Of a DNA stretch of 32,231 nt, positions 16,401-24,801 are shown piece after piece. The notes under the pieces are model-generated. The model did no database searches, was not told the origin of the DNA, and saw only the letters and a list, made by a program, of their open reading frames with translations. Made by a program: the position numbers and the translations under genes. Within the stretch, counting starts at the first letter, position 1. The number at the start of each line of letters is the position of its first letter. The DNA comes from an uncultured Bacteroidales bacterium (GTDB taxonomy: Bacteria > Bacteroidota > Bacteroidia > Bacteroidales > Muribaculaceae): positions 1-32,231 of the forward strand of contig CANSGE010000004.1 of NCBI GenBank assembly GCA_947646295.1. The letters are read 5' to 3'.

Positions 16401-16954
16401 ATGGTCTCTATGAGCAGCACATCGGCGCCCCCCTCGATGAGGGCGGCCGCCTGCTCGGCATAGGCGTCGGCCAGCTCCGTGAAGTCGACCTGCCGGGCCG
16501 CGGGGTCATTGACATCGGCCGGCAGCGATGCGGCCACGCCCGTGGGGCCGATTGAGCCGGCCACGAAGCAGCGGCGACCGGGCTGGCGGCTTTCGTATTC
16601 GTCGGCCACGCGGCGGGCGATGACCGCTCCGGCGCGGTTGATTTCAGCTACCAGATGCGAGCATCCGTAGCGGGCCTGTGACAGACGGTTGGAATTGAAA
16701 GTGTTTGTCTCGATGATGTCGGCCCCGGCCTCGAGATATCCGCGGTGGACTTCCTCGACGATCTCGGGACGGCTGAGGCACAAGATATCAAAATTGCCCG
16801 CCAGCGGATACGGGTGGGTGATGAAGCGACGTCCGGCAAAGTCATTGGCCGAAAGCTTGCGGCGCTGTAGCACCACGCCGGTGGAGCCGTCGAGCACGAG
16901 CACTTTGCGCGAGAGCGCCTGAGGGAGAGAGATTTTATCTTTGATGTCTTGCAT
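13460..16954 (-). CDS. metH: Cobalamin-dependent methionine synthase
   Basis: [53 protein letters not shown] (B12-binding DxHxxG); [12 protein letters not shown] activation domain. Start [12 protein letters not shown] at 16954, not 17074. Confidence 0.96.
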   Translation of the reverse strand: [1164 protein letters not shown]

Positions 16955-16955
16955 T

Positions 16956-17912
16956 TCAATAAACTTGTCGGGCGATTTCGGCCACACTTTTTGTGGCGTG
17001 CATCGCATAGAAGTGTATACTCGGCACATGGGCCTCCTTGAGCTCGCGTGCCTGGCGCACAGCCCATTCGACACCGATTGCCTTGACTTGCTCGTCGGTG
17101 GTGCATTTGAGCAGCTCGGCCGACAGCTCCTCGGGCAGGTCGATATGGAAAGTGCGTGGCAGCAGCGAGAGCTGACGCAGCGAGGTGAGCGGCTTCAGTC
17201 CGGGCACGATGGGCACGGTGATGCCGGCCTCGCGGGCGCGCTCCACGAAACGAAAGAATTTAGCATTGTCGAAGAACATCTGTGTGACGACGTAGGATGC
17301 TCCGGCGTCGACTTTGGCCTTGAGGTTGCGGAGGTCAAACGAGAGGTTCATGGCCTCCTCGTGCTTCTCTGGATAGCCGGCCACGCCGAAGGTGAAAGGC
17401 GGGAAGACCGGTTCGGCCTGAGAGCCGTCGGCCATCAGCCCGCGGTTGAAGTCAGAAATCTGGGCGGCGAGATCGGCGGCATGGTGGTGGCCGTCGGGCG
17501 CCGTGGTGAAAATGCCGGCAGAGCGCACGCGGTCGCCGCGCAGCGCGAGTATGTCGGTGATGCCGAGGTAAGAGAGGTCGATGAGCTGGTCTTCTATCTC
17601 GCGGCGGCTGTAGTCGCCGCAGATGATGTGCGGCACGGGCCGCACGCCATAGCGTTCGCGCAGTACGGCGGCGATGGCCACTGTGCCGGGGCGGCGTTGC
17701 GATGAAAACTCGCGGAAGGTGCCGTCGCCTATGTGCTTGTATGTCACCTCGGTGCGGTGAGTGGTGATATTGACATAGGCCGGCGAGAAGGCCATGAGTG
17801 TCTCGATATCGGCATAGGTGCTGCTGATGCTTTTGCCGCGCAGAGGGGGCAAAATTTCAAAAGAGAAGGCCGTATCGTGTGGCGCCGAGAGAAACTGTGC
17901 TACGCTTTCCAT
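16956..17912 (-). CDS. metF: Methylenetetrahydrofolate reductase
   Basis: MESVAQFLSAPHDTAFSFEILPPLRGKSI...YVNITTHRTE...GRPGTVAIAAVL-type core...GASYVVTQMFFDNAKFFRFVERAREAGITVPIVPGL. Start at 17912; the track N-terminus is spurious. Confidence 0.95.
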   Translation of the reverse strand: MESVAQFLSAPHDTAFSFEILPPLRGKSISSTYADIETLMAFSPAYVNITTHRTEVTYKHIGDGTFREFSSQRRPGTVAIAAVLRERYGVRPVPHIICGDYSRREIEDQLIDLSYLGITDILALRGDRVRSAGIFTTAPDGHHHAADLAAQISDFNRGLMADGSQAEPVFPPFTFGVAGYPEKHEEAMNLSFDLRNLKAKVDAGASYVVTQMFFDNAKFFRFVERAREAGITVPIVPGLKPLTSLRQLSLLPRTFHIDLPEELSAELLKCTTDEQVKAIGVEWAVRQARELKEAHVPSIHFYAMHATKSVAEIARQVY

Positions 17913-17917
17913 ACTGA

Positions 17918-19201
17918 TTATACGTGTGTAAGTGCTTCGTCGAGTGCTTCGATGAGGTCGTCGGCGTGCTCGAGTCCGATGCTGAGGCGGATAGTCGAGG
18001 GGGTGATGTGTGCCTCGGCGAGCTGGGCCTCGTTCATTTGCGAATGAGTTGTCGTGGCGGGATGTATCACAAGGCTCTTGGCGTCGGCGACGTTGGCCAG
18101 GAGCGAGAAGATGCGGAGATTGTCGATGAAGCGCCATGCGGCGGCCTGGTCGCCTGCGATCTCGAATGTGAAAATGCTGCCGCCGCCTCCGGGGAAGTAT
18201 TTTTGGTACAGTCCGTGGTCGCGGTGGGCCGGGAGCGATGGATGGCTGACGGATTTTACCTTGGGATGACCATCGAGGAAACGTACGACTTTGAGGGCAT
18301 TTTCGGTGTGGCGCTCCACACGGAGCGACAGAGTCTCAAGTCCTTGCAGGAATAAGAAGGCGTTGAAGGGCGAGATGGCCGCGCCTTCGTCGCGGAGCAC
18401 GACGGCGCGGATGCGCGTCACGAAAGGTGCGGCGGGAGCGGCATCTGCGAATACGGCGCCGTGGTAATTGGGATCGGGAGCGCCGAGGGTGGGGAAACGT
18501 GTAGCATCAGCTTTGAAGTCGAAGCGTCCGGCATCGATGATGAGTCCGCCGAGTCCTGTGCCGTGGCCACCGATGAATTTTGTGGCCGAATGTACCACTA
18601 CATCGGCTCCGTGCTCGATGGGCCGGATGAGATATGGTGTGCCGAATGTATTGTCGACGATGAAGAGAGCCCCGTGGGCATGGGCTATGTCGGCCACGGT
18701 GTCGAGGTCGGTCACGTCGCTGTTGGGATTACCGAATGTCTCGCCGTATACTACTTTGGTATTGGGGCGGAAGGCTGCGCGCAGGGCGTCGCGGTCATTG
18801 AGGTTGACAATCGTGTATTCGATTCCGCGGGCGCTGAGATTGTTGACTATCAGATTGTAAGAGCCTCCGTAGAGATTGTCGGCGGCAATGATGTGGTCGC
18901 CGGGGGCGAGGACATTTTCGAGCGTGTAAGTCACTGCAGCCGCTCCTGAGGCCACGGCCAGGGCAGCGGTGCCTCCCTCGAGTGCGGCGATGCGCTCCTC
19001 GAGCGCCTGCTGGGTGGGGTTGGTAAGGCGGCTGTATATGTTGCCCGGCTCGCGCAGGGCGAAGCGGTCGGCCGCGTGCTGGGCGTTGTCAAATACGTAG
19101 GCGGCTGTCTGGTAGATAGGTACCGCGCGTGCTCCGGTGGCGTCGGTGTTTTCCTGGCCTGCATGGAGCTGGAGCGTCTCGAAGTGTAATTTTTTACTCA
19201 T
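17918..19201 (-). CDS. metY: O-acetylhomoserine sulfhydrylase (PLP-dependent)
   Basis: MSKKLHFETLQLHAGQENTDATGARAVPIYQTAAYVFDNAQHAADRFAL...HSATKFIGGHGTGLGG (PLP Lys motif). Start at 19201. Confidence 0.94.
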   Translation of the reverse strand: MSKKLHFETLQLHAGQENTDATGARAVPIYQTAAYVFDNAQHAADRFALREPGNIYSRLTNPTQQALEERIAALEGGTAALAVASGAAAVTYTLENVLAPGDHIIAADNLYGGSYNLIVNNLSARGIEYTIVNLNDRDALRAAFRPNTKVVYGETFGNPNSDVTDLDTVADIAHAHGALFIVDNTFGTPYLIRPIEHGADVVVHSATKFIGGHGTGLGGLIIDAGRFDFKADATRFPTLGAPDPNYHGAVFADAAPAAPFVTRIRAVVLRDEGAAISPFNAFLFLQGLETLSLRVERHTENALKVVRFLDGHPKVKSVSHPSLPAHRDHGLYQKYFPGGGGSIFTFEIAGDQAAAWRFIDNLRIFSLLANVADAKSLVIHPATTTHSQMNEAQLAEAHITPSTIRLSIGLEHADDLIEALDEALTHV

Positions 19202-19224
19202 TTTGCGTTTCTTTTTTCTTGTTG

Positions 19225-19257
19225 CAAAGTTACGCAAAATGAAATATACGTTCCAAA
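19225..19257 (-). promoter_or_regulatory. metY promoter
   Basis: Minus strand TTTG (19254-19257) - 21 nt - TAACTTTG (19225-19232). Confidence 0.65.
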
Positions 19258-19269
19258 CATACGCTTAAC

Positions 19270-19320
19270 TATAGAACAAAACTATATTTTATGCCGAAAT
19301 ATGCTGTGATATGTTCTATA
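19270..19320. promoter_or_regulatory. Candidate operator between metY and the lrp-like gene
   Basis: 9-bp perfect inverted repeat TATAGAACA (19270-19278) ... TGTTCTATA (19312-19320), 42 bp start to start. Confidence 0.5.
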
Positions 19321-19337
19321 AATGCTAAATTTGCAGT

Positions 19338-19826
19338 ATGAAAACAGAACATCTGCCTACAGAAAAAGAACTTGATGCGATAGACATCTCGATAATCAAT
19401 GAATTGCAGCGCGACAGCCGTCTGTCGGTGCGCGAGCTTGCATCGCGCGTGCATCGCTCGCCGACGCCCGTATTCGAGCGCCTGCGGCGCCTTGAGTCGG
19501 AGGGTATCATCACGGGCTATACCGTGCGGCTCGATGCCGACAAGGTGGGACGTGGCTTCACAGTATTCTGCAACGTGCGGCTGAAACATATCAATACGGA
19601 TATCCACATTGCTTTCGCTGAGGCTGTCAGGGAGATGGCTGAGGTGGCCGAGTGCTACAACGTATCGGGAGCCTTCGACTATATGCTCAAGGTGCAGGTG
19701 CCGGATATGAAGAGTTACCGCCGCTTCGTGACAGAGAAACTCGGCTTGCTCTCAATGCTTGATTCGGTGCAGAGTGTGTTTGTGATGGAGGAAATCAAGC
19801 AGGAGGCCGTCAGCGTCGGGGTCTGA
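19338..19826 (+). CDS. Lrp/AsnC family transcriptional regulator
   Basis: LDAIDISIINELQRDSRLSVRELASRVHRSPTPVFERLRRLESEGIITGYTVRLDADKVG...AFDYMLKVQVPDMKSYRRFVTEKLG. Confidence 0.95.
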   Translation: MKTEHLPTEKELDAIDISIINELQRDSRLSVRELASRVHRSPTPVFERLRRLESEGIITGYTVRLDADKVGRGFTVFCNVRLKHINTDIHIAFAEAVREMAEVAECYNVSGAFDYMLKVQVPDMKSYRRFVTEKLGLLSMLDSVQSVFVMEEIKQEAVSVGV

Positions 19827-20196
19827 GCAGGGCTGACGCCAGTTCGTAGGAATTGAGCGAGAGCAGCACGGATGCGCCCACGGCAAGAATCCATGCGAAA
19901 AGGTAGTAATGTCCGGATACGAATCCGAAAATCGAATCAGATGCGGCTGCTCCGGCGACAGCTGTGACGCTTTGTCCCAGATACGGTATGAGCCACGCGA
20001 ACAGGATGCCTGCTACGAAGCCTACGGCGGCCGCTATGGCCATGGCTTTGCGGTGGCGCGCCTGCAGCTCTGATGTGCGCTGCCGGATCATCTCCACGGA
20101 GTGAAGATTGCGTTGCAGCTTGTCCATGAAATCATCGTCGGGACTGAGGGCTGGCTCGAAGTCGGCGAATAGATTTTTTATGCGTTCATCTTCCAT
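19810..20196 (-). CDS. Small membrane anti-sigma-like protein
   Basis: MEDERIKNLFADFEPALSPDDDFMDKLQRNLHSVEMIRQRTSELQARHRKAMAIAAAVGFVAGILFAW...; directly downstream of and overlapping the ECF sigma gene. Start at 20196. Confidence 0.6.
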   Translation of the reverse strand: MEDERIKNLFADFEPALSPDDDFMDKLQRNLHSVEMIRQRTSELQARHRKAMAIAAAVGFVAGILFAWLIPYLGQSVTAVAGAAASDSIFGFVSGHYYLFAWILAVGASVLLSLNSYELASALLRPRR

Positions 20197-20680
20197 CGTT
20201 TGCGGGTTGTTGAAGTAGTCCGCGCAGGTGGGCGCGTCCTCGTGAGAGATGCTGGCGCACGGCCTCGGGGGTGGCGTCGACGATGTCGGCGACCTCCTTG
20301 ATGGCGTAGCCTTCCATGTAATACAGCAGCACTGATGTGCGCTCCTTGGCCGGGAGGTGGTCGAGTGCGGCGTAGAGTGCCTGGTAGCGGAAGGCTGCCT
20401 CGGGGGTATCGGGGGCCGGGGTGTCGCGTGCGGCGTCGTAGCCGGTGAACATGCGTTCCGAGCGCTTGTGATTGAGAAAAGTATTGTAGCCGATGCGGAA
20501 AATCCAGGCCTTGAATTTGTCAGGGCTGTCGAATCCGTCGGATGAGAGGTAAGCCTTGATATACGTTTCCTGGGCGATATCGTCGGCTGAATGAGCGTCA
20601 CCGCAGCATAGAGCTGTCAGAAAGCGGCGGAGCGCCTTCTGATTTAGCTCTACGTGTGATATGAATTGCTCGCGTGTCAT
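20186..20680 (-). CDS. ECF-type RNA polymerase sigma factor
   Basis: MTREQFISHVELNQKALRRFLTALCCGDAHSADDIAQETYIKAYLSSDGFDSPDKFKAWIFRIGYNTFLNHKRS...KERTSVLLYYMEGYAIKEVADIVDATPEAVRQHLSRGRAHLR. Start at 20680. Confidence 0.93.
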   Translation of the reverse strand: MTREQFISHVELNQKALRRFLTALCCGDAHSADDIAQETYIKAYLSSDGFDSPDKFKAWIFRIGYNTFLNHKRSERMFTGYDAARDTPAPDTPEAAFRYQALYAALDHLPAKERTSVLLYYMEGYAIKEVADIVDATPEAVRQHLSRGRAHLRGLLQQPANDGR

Positions 20681-21096
20681 TATTTTTCGCCGTCGTGTGC
20701 AGGCAGGTCCTTGCGGGTGACGAAATATACTATCAGGAAGCTTACGCCTACGGCCAGAGAAATGGCTCCCGACATGAGGGGCAGCGCCACGGGATCGGCT
20801 TCGATGTCTACGCCGCAGGCACGGTTGAAGATGCCGACGGCGAGCAGGACTATGCCCACCAGGCTGAAGATGCAGCCGCGCAGCAGGCGTCCGGTGAGAC
20901 GTTCGCGGGCGGTCTTGCGGGGTTTGTTGAGTGCTTCGGCGAGCTTGTCGGCGTCGATGTTGTTGTTGGTCTCGAGTGCCTTCATGAGCACGGCGGCGCG
21001 CTTGTTGTCGGCATTCATTATTGTAGAGAAGATGATAGCCACGATGCAGATGGGCAGTATGGCGCAGATGGCGATGGGTACGAGGATGTTTACCAT
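20680..21096 (-). CDS. DUF6249-like small membrane protein
   Basis: MVNILVPIAICAILPICIVAIIFSTIMNADNKRAAVLMKALETNNNIDADKLAEAL... with two further TM segments. Confidence 0.65.
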   Translation of the reverse strand: MVNILVPIAICAILPICIVAIIFSTIMNADNKRAAVLMKALETNNNIDADKLAEALNKPRKTARERLTGRLLRGCIFSLVGIVLLAVGIFNRACGVDIEADPVALPLMSGAISLAVGVSFLIVYFVTRKDLPAHDGEK

Positions 21097-21117
21097 AGAT
21101 ATTCAGTTTATTTTCGT

Positions 21118-21158
21118 TCTTATTATCAATCAATTTCTGAGACGTCTCGATAATAAGA
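21118..21158. promoter_or_regulatory. Candidate operator upstream of the DUF6249/ECF operon
   Basis: 10-bp inverted repeat TCTTATTATC (21118-21127)/GATAATAAGA (21149-21158) enclosing the palindrome GAGACGTCTC (21139-21148). Confidence 0.5.
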
Positions 21159-21209
21159 CACATCCGCCGCCCGAAAGGTGACATGGCCGGTGCAAAATTT
21201 TATGAACTC

Positions 21210-22115
21210 TTATTTTTTATGGAGATAATCGAGCAGGTCGCGGGCGGAGATGGGGGTGTCGCTGTCGCGGAGATTGGCCATGCGGGCTACCCGCGCGATG
21301 ACCTGTCCGGGGGTGTGCTCGGCGCGCAGGACGTCCATTGCCAGGGAGCGGTCGCGCTTGGAGAGACGTTGGCCGGATTCATTGCATATCAGCGGCAGAT
21401 GCTTGAATTGCGGGGCCCGGTAGCCGAGGAGTTCATAGAGATAGATTTGCTGTGCCGAGCTGAGCAGGAGGTCGGCACCGCGGACCACTTCGGTGATGCC
21501 CATCATGGCGTCGTCGACCACTACGGCGAGCTGATAAGCCCAAGCGCCGTCGGCGCGGCGCAGCACGAAGTCGCCGCAGTCGCGGGCGAGATTGAGTGTC
21601 TGCGGGCCGTAAGTGAGGTCGGTGAAGCGGATTTCGCGGTCGGGCACGTACAGGCGTGTGGCGTGAGGGCGCTCAGGCTCAGGTACGTGCGCGGGCATAG
21701 ATGCCGGGCGGCACGTGCCGGCGTATATCACGCGGCCATCGGACTGATGCGGGGCCTGCGTGGCCATGATATCGGCGCGGGTGCAGGTGCAGGGGTAGGT
21801 GAGGCCAAGCGCGCGGAGGCGATCGAGCGCCTGCTGATATATGTGGCCGCGCCGGCTCTGTGAATATGGACCGGCGGGGCCGATGTCGTCGAGGCCGCCT
21901 TCGTCCCAGTCGAGACCGAGCCACCGGAGGTCGTCCTCAAGCAGCTCGGCGTACTCGCGACGGGAGCGTTGGGGGTCGAGATCCTCGATGCGGAGCACCC
22001 ATGAGCCGCCTTTGAGCCGCACGGAGAGCCACGACATCAGGGCGGCATAGATGTTGCCTAAATGCATACGGCCGGTTGGCGATGGAGCGAACCGGCCTTT
22101 TGGCGTAGCTGACAT
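21210..22115 (-). CDS. gluQ: Glutamyl-Q tRNA(Asp) synthetase
   Basis: KGRFAPSPTGRMHLGNIYAALMSWLSVRLKGGSWVLRIEDLDPQRSRREYAELLEDDLRWLGLDWDEG; zinc site YPCTCTRADI...YAGTC; no anticodon-binding domain. Start MSATPKGRF at 22115. Confidence 0.9.
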   Translation of the reverse strand: MSATPKGRFAPSPTGRMHLGNIYAALMSWLSVRLKGGSWVLRIEDLDPQRSRREYAELLEDDLRWLGLDWDEGGLDDIGPAGPYSQSRRGHIYQQALDRLRALGLTYPCTCTRADIMATQAPHQSDGRVIYAGTCRPASMPAHVPEPERPHATRLYVPDREIRFTDLTYGPQTLNLARDCGDFVLRRADGAWAYQLAVVVDDAMMGITEVVRGADLLLSSAQQIYLYELLGYRAPQFKHLPLICNESGQRLSKRDRSLAMDVLRAEHTPGQVIARVARMANLRDSDTPISARDLLDYLHKK

Positions 22116-22128
22116 GTATGTCGGTGAA

Positions 22129-23178
22129 TTATCGGATGAGCATGGCGTCGCCGTAGCAGCCGAAGCGGTAGCCTTCCTTGATAGCGACCTCGTAGGCATG
22201 CATGATGTGTTCGTAGCCGCCGAAAGCAGCCACCATCATGAGCATGGTGGAGTAGGGGAGGTGGAAGTCGGTGAGCAGCGATGTGGTGATGGTGAAGTCG
22301 TAGGGCGGGAAGATGAATTTGTTTGTCCATCCTTTGTAGAGCTTCATGTGTCCGCCCATGCTCACGGCGGTGGCGATGCCGCGGAGCACTGATGTGCCTA
22401 CGGCGAGCACTTGCTTGTTGTTGTCCTTGGCTTTGTTGACGGTGTCGATGAGCGCCTGTGACGCTTCCATTTCCTCGGAGTCCATGCGGTGCTTGGTGAG
22501 GTCTTCGACGTCAATGTCGCGGAAACTGCCCAGACCGCTGTGCACGGTGATGAAGGCTTGCTCGACGCCTTTGATCTCGTGGCGTTTGAGGAGCTCGCGC
22601 GATCTGTGGAGTCCGGCGCCGGGCGACACGACTGCGCCCTCGCGGCGTGCGTAGAGTGTCTGATATGCCTCGGCGTCCTCGGGACGTGGCTCGCGGCGGA
22701 TGTATTCGGGCAGGGGGGTGTTGCCCAGGGCGAAAAGTTCTTGCTTGAACTGGTCGTGGGGGCCGTCATAAAGGAAGCGGAGCGTGCGGCCGCGGGATGT
22801 GGTATTGTCGATGACCTCGGCTACCATGGCGCCGTCTTCGCCGAAATAGAGTTTGTTGCCGATGCGTATCTTGCGGGCGGGCTCTACGAGCACGTCCCAG
22901 AGCTTATTGTCGGCGTTGAGCTCGCGGAGCAGAAATACTTCGATGCGGGCACCGGTCTTTTCCTTGTTGCCGTAAAGGAGGGCCGGAAAGACTTGTGTGT
23001 CGTTGAAAACCATCACATCGCCTTCGTCGTAGTAACCGAGAATGTCCTTGAACTGTTTATGCTCGATTTCTCCGGTACGTCGGTCGACAACCATCAGGCG
23101 GCATTCGTCGCGATTTTCCTGCGGTTCTTGTGCTATGAGTTCGTCGGGAAGACGGAATTTGAATTGTGAGAGTTTCAT
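22129..23178 (-). CDS. queA: S-adenosylmethionine:tRNA ribosyltransferase-isomerase
   Basis: [86 protein letters not shown]. Confidence 0.95.
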   Translation of the reverse strand: MKLSQFKFRLPDELIAQEPQENRDECRLMVVDRRTGEIEHKQFKDILGYYDEGDVMVFNDTQVFPALLYGNKEKTGARIEVFLLRELNADNKLWDVLVEPARKIRIGNKLYFGEDGAMVAEVIDNTTSRGRTLRFLYDGPHDQFKQELFALGNTPLPEYIRREPRPEDAEAYQTLYARREGAVVSPGAGLHRSRELLKRHEIKGVEQAFITVHSGLGSFRDIDVEDLTKHRMDSEEMEASQALIDTVNKAKDNNKQVLAVGTSVLRGIATAVSMGGHMKLYKGWTNKFIFPPYDFTITTSLLTDFHLPYSTMLMMVAAFGGYEHIMHAYEVAIKEGYRFGCYGDAMLIR

Positions 23179-23195
23179 ATTCTTATACTATCGAA

Positions 23196-23930
23196 TTATT
23201 TTTCATTAGGAATGTTTTCGGCGGGGTAGTCGTCGGGAAATTCGAGCGGAACTTCGGCGATGATTGCCGCCGCCTGTTCGGGCGAGAGGCAGTCGGCGAT
23301 GGTGAAATCGCCTACACGTGTGCGACGCAGGTCGGTGAGATGGGCGCCGGAGCCGAGAGCGAGCCCGATGTCGCGTGCCAGCGCACGGATGTATGTGCCC
23401 TTGCTGCACACTACGCGCACGGTGATGTGCTCCGGGGAGTATTGGAGCAGCTCTATGCTGTCGATGACGAGTGTCTTGGCCTTGAGCTGTACGTCGCGGC
23501 CCTTGCGGGCGAGGTCGTAGGCGCGTTTGCCATCGACTTTGCAGGCTGAGAATGCCGGGGGCACCTGCTCGATGCGTCCGATGAAGCCGCGCAGAGCCTC
23601 CTCGACGGTCACGCGGGTGATATGGTCGGTGGGGTAGGTGGCGTCGATGGGTGTCTCGAGGTCGAATGACGGGGTGGTGGCGCCCAAAGCTATGTCGGCC
23701 ACGTATTCCTTGACGCCTGCCTGGAGCTCGTCGATGCGCTTGGTGGCGCGGCCCGTGCAGATGATGAGCACCCCTGAGGCGAGGGGGTCGAGCGTGCCGG
23801 CATGGCCTACCTTGAATTTCTTGAGGCGCAGGCGGCGCAGCAACGCCCCGCGAATGTATTTCACGGCGTTGAACGACGTCCACGTCTTGGGCTTGTCGAT
23901 ACAGATGATTTCGCCTGTAATGAAGTCCAT
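23196..23930 (-). CDS. truB: tRNA pseudouridine(55) synthase
   Basis: MDFITGEIICIDKPKTWTSFNAVKYIRG...KVGHAGTLDPLASGVLIICTGRATKRID; ATG at 23930 (track start is TTG). Confidence 0.96.
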   Translation of the reverse strand: MDFITGEIICIDKPKTWTSFNAVKYIRGALLRRLRLKKFKVGHAGTLDPLASGVLIICTGRATKRIDELQAGVKEYVADIALGATTPSFDLETPIDATYPTDHITRVTVEEALRGFIGRIEQVPPAFSACKVDGKRAYDLARKGRDVQLKAKTLVIDSIELLQYSPEHITVRVVCSKGTYIRALARDIGLALGSGAHLTDLRRTRVGDFTIADCLSPEQAAAIIAEVPLEFPDDYPAENIPNEK

Positions 23931-24769
23931 CAATTGAAGATTATGCAGAGTACGCCCACTACGAGGCAGTAGAGAGCAAACCAGATGAGTTTACCTTTCT
24001 TGACGATCTCGAGCATCCATTTGCAGGCGATGCATCCCACGATGAATGATGCAAGGAAGCCGAGCAGCATGGGCAGCCAGCCGATGGATGATGCCACGGT
24101 GGCGGCCGGCTCGGTGAAATAGTCCTTGATGTCGAGCAGAGCCTCGCCGAGGATGGGTATGATGACCATCAGGAATGAGAATCGTGCCACTTGCTCGCGT
24201 TTGTCGCCGATGAGGATGCCTGTGGCGATGGTGGTGCCTGAGCGTGAGAGTCCGGGGAGCACGGCCACGGCCTGGGCGCAGCCGATGATGAATGCGTCGA
24301 GGTAGGTGATGTCGCGGGGAGCTTTGCCGGGGCGCAGCGAGCGGCCGGCTTCAAGCGGACGTGTGCGGAAGGCATATGAGAATGTGAGCAGTGCGGCCGT
24401 GACAAGCAGGCAGATGCCTACGATGCGCAGCCCTGTGCCGAAAAAGGCTTCAATATTGTCTTTGAAACATACGCCTACGATGGCGACGGGGATGCAGGAG
24501 AGCAGTATCTTGCATACGTAGGTGAAGTTGGCGTCGCGTCGCCAGGTGAAAAATGATACGCATAGCGGAGCGAACTCGCGCCATAGTATCACGATGGTGC
24601 TGAGCACGGTGGCTACGTGGAGGAGGACGTCGAATTCGAGGCTCTCGGCGCCGGTGAGGTCGAGCCCGAGCAGGTCACGGCATATCTCCAGGTGACCCGA
24701 TGAGCTGATGGGGAGGTATTCGGCAAGTCCTTGCACGATACCCATTATGATAGCGTTGATGATATCCAT
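23930..24769 (-). CDS. uppP: Undecaprenyl-diphosphatase
   Basis: MDIINAIIMGIVQGLAEYLPISSSGHLEICRDLLGL...VLPGLSRSGTTIATGIL. Confidence 0.96.
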   Translation of the reverse strand: MDIINAIIMGIVQGLAEYLPISSSGHLEICRDLLGLDLTGAESLEFDVLLHVATVLSTIVILWREFAPLCVSFFTWRRDANFTYVCKILLSCIPVAIVGVCFKDNIEAFFGTGLRIVGICLLVTAALLTFSYAFRTRPLEAGRSLRPGKAPRDITYLDAFIIGCAQAVAVLPGLSRSGTTIATGILIGDKREQVARFSFLMVIIPILGEALLDIKDYFTEPAATVASSIGWLPMLLGFLASFIVGCIACKWMLEIVKKGKLIWFALYCLVVGVLCIIFN

Positions 24770-24801
24770 TCTCTTGTGTTACTCTTTGTCGTCAGGTGCT
24801 C

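Noticed and set aside
19201-19338. SAM riboswitch upstream of metY
   Set aside because: The promoter-to-ATG distance is about 20 nt, which is too short; no SAM aptamer-like structure was seen.
20186-21184. 332-aa and 263-aa extended forms of the sigma and anti-sigma ORFs
   Set aside because: Extended N-termini are Arg/His/Pro-rich frame-shifted reads of neighbouring genes. Starts at 20680 and 20196 fit domain boundaries and gene overlaps.
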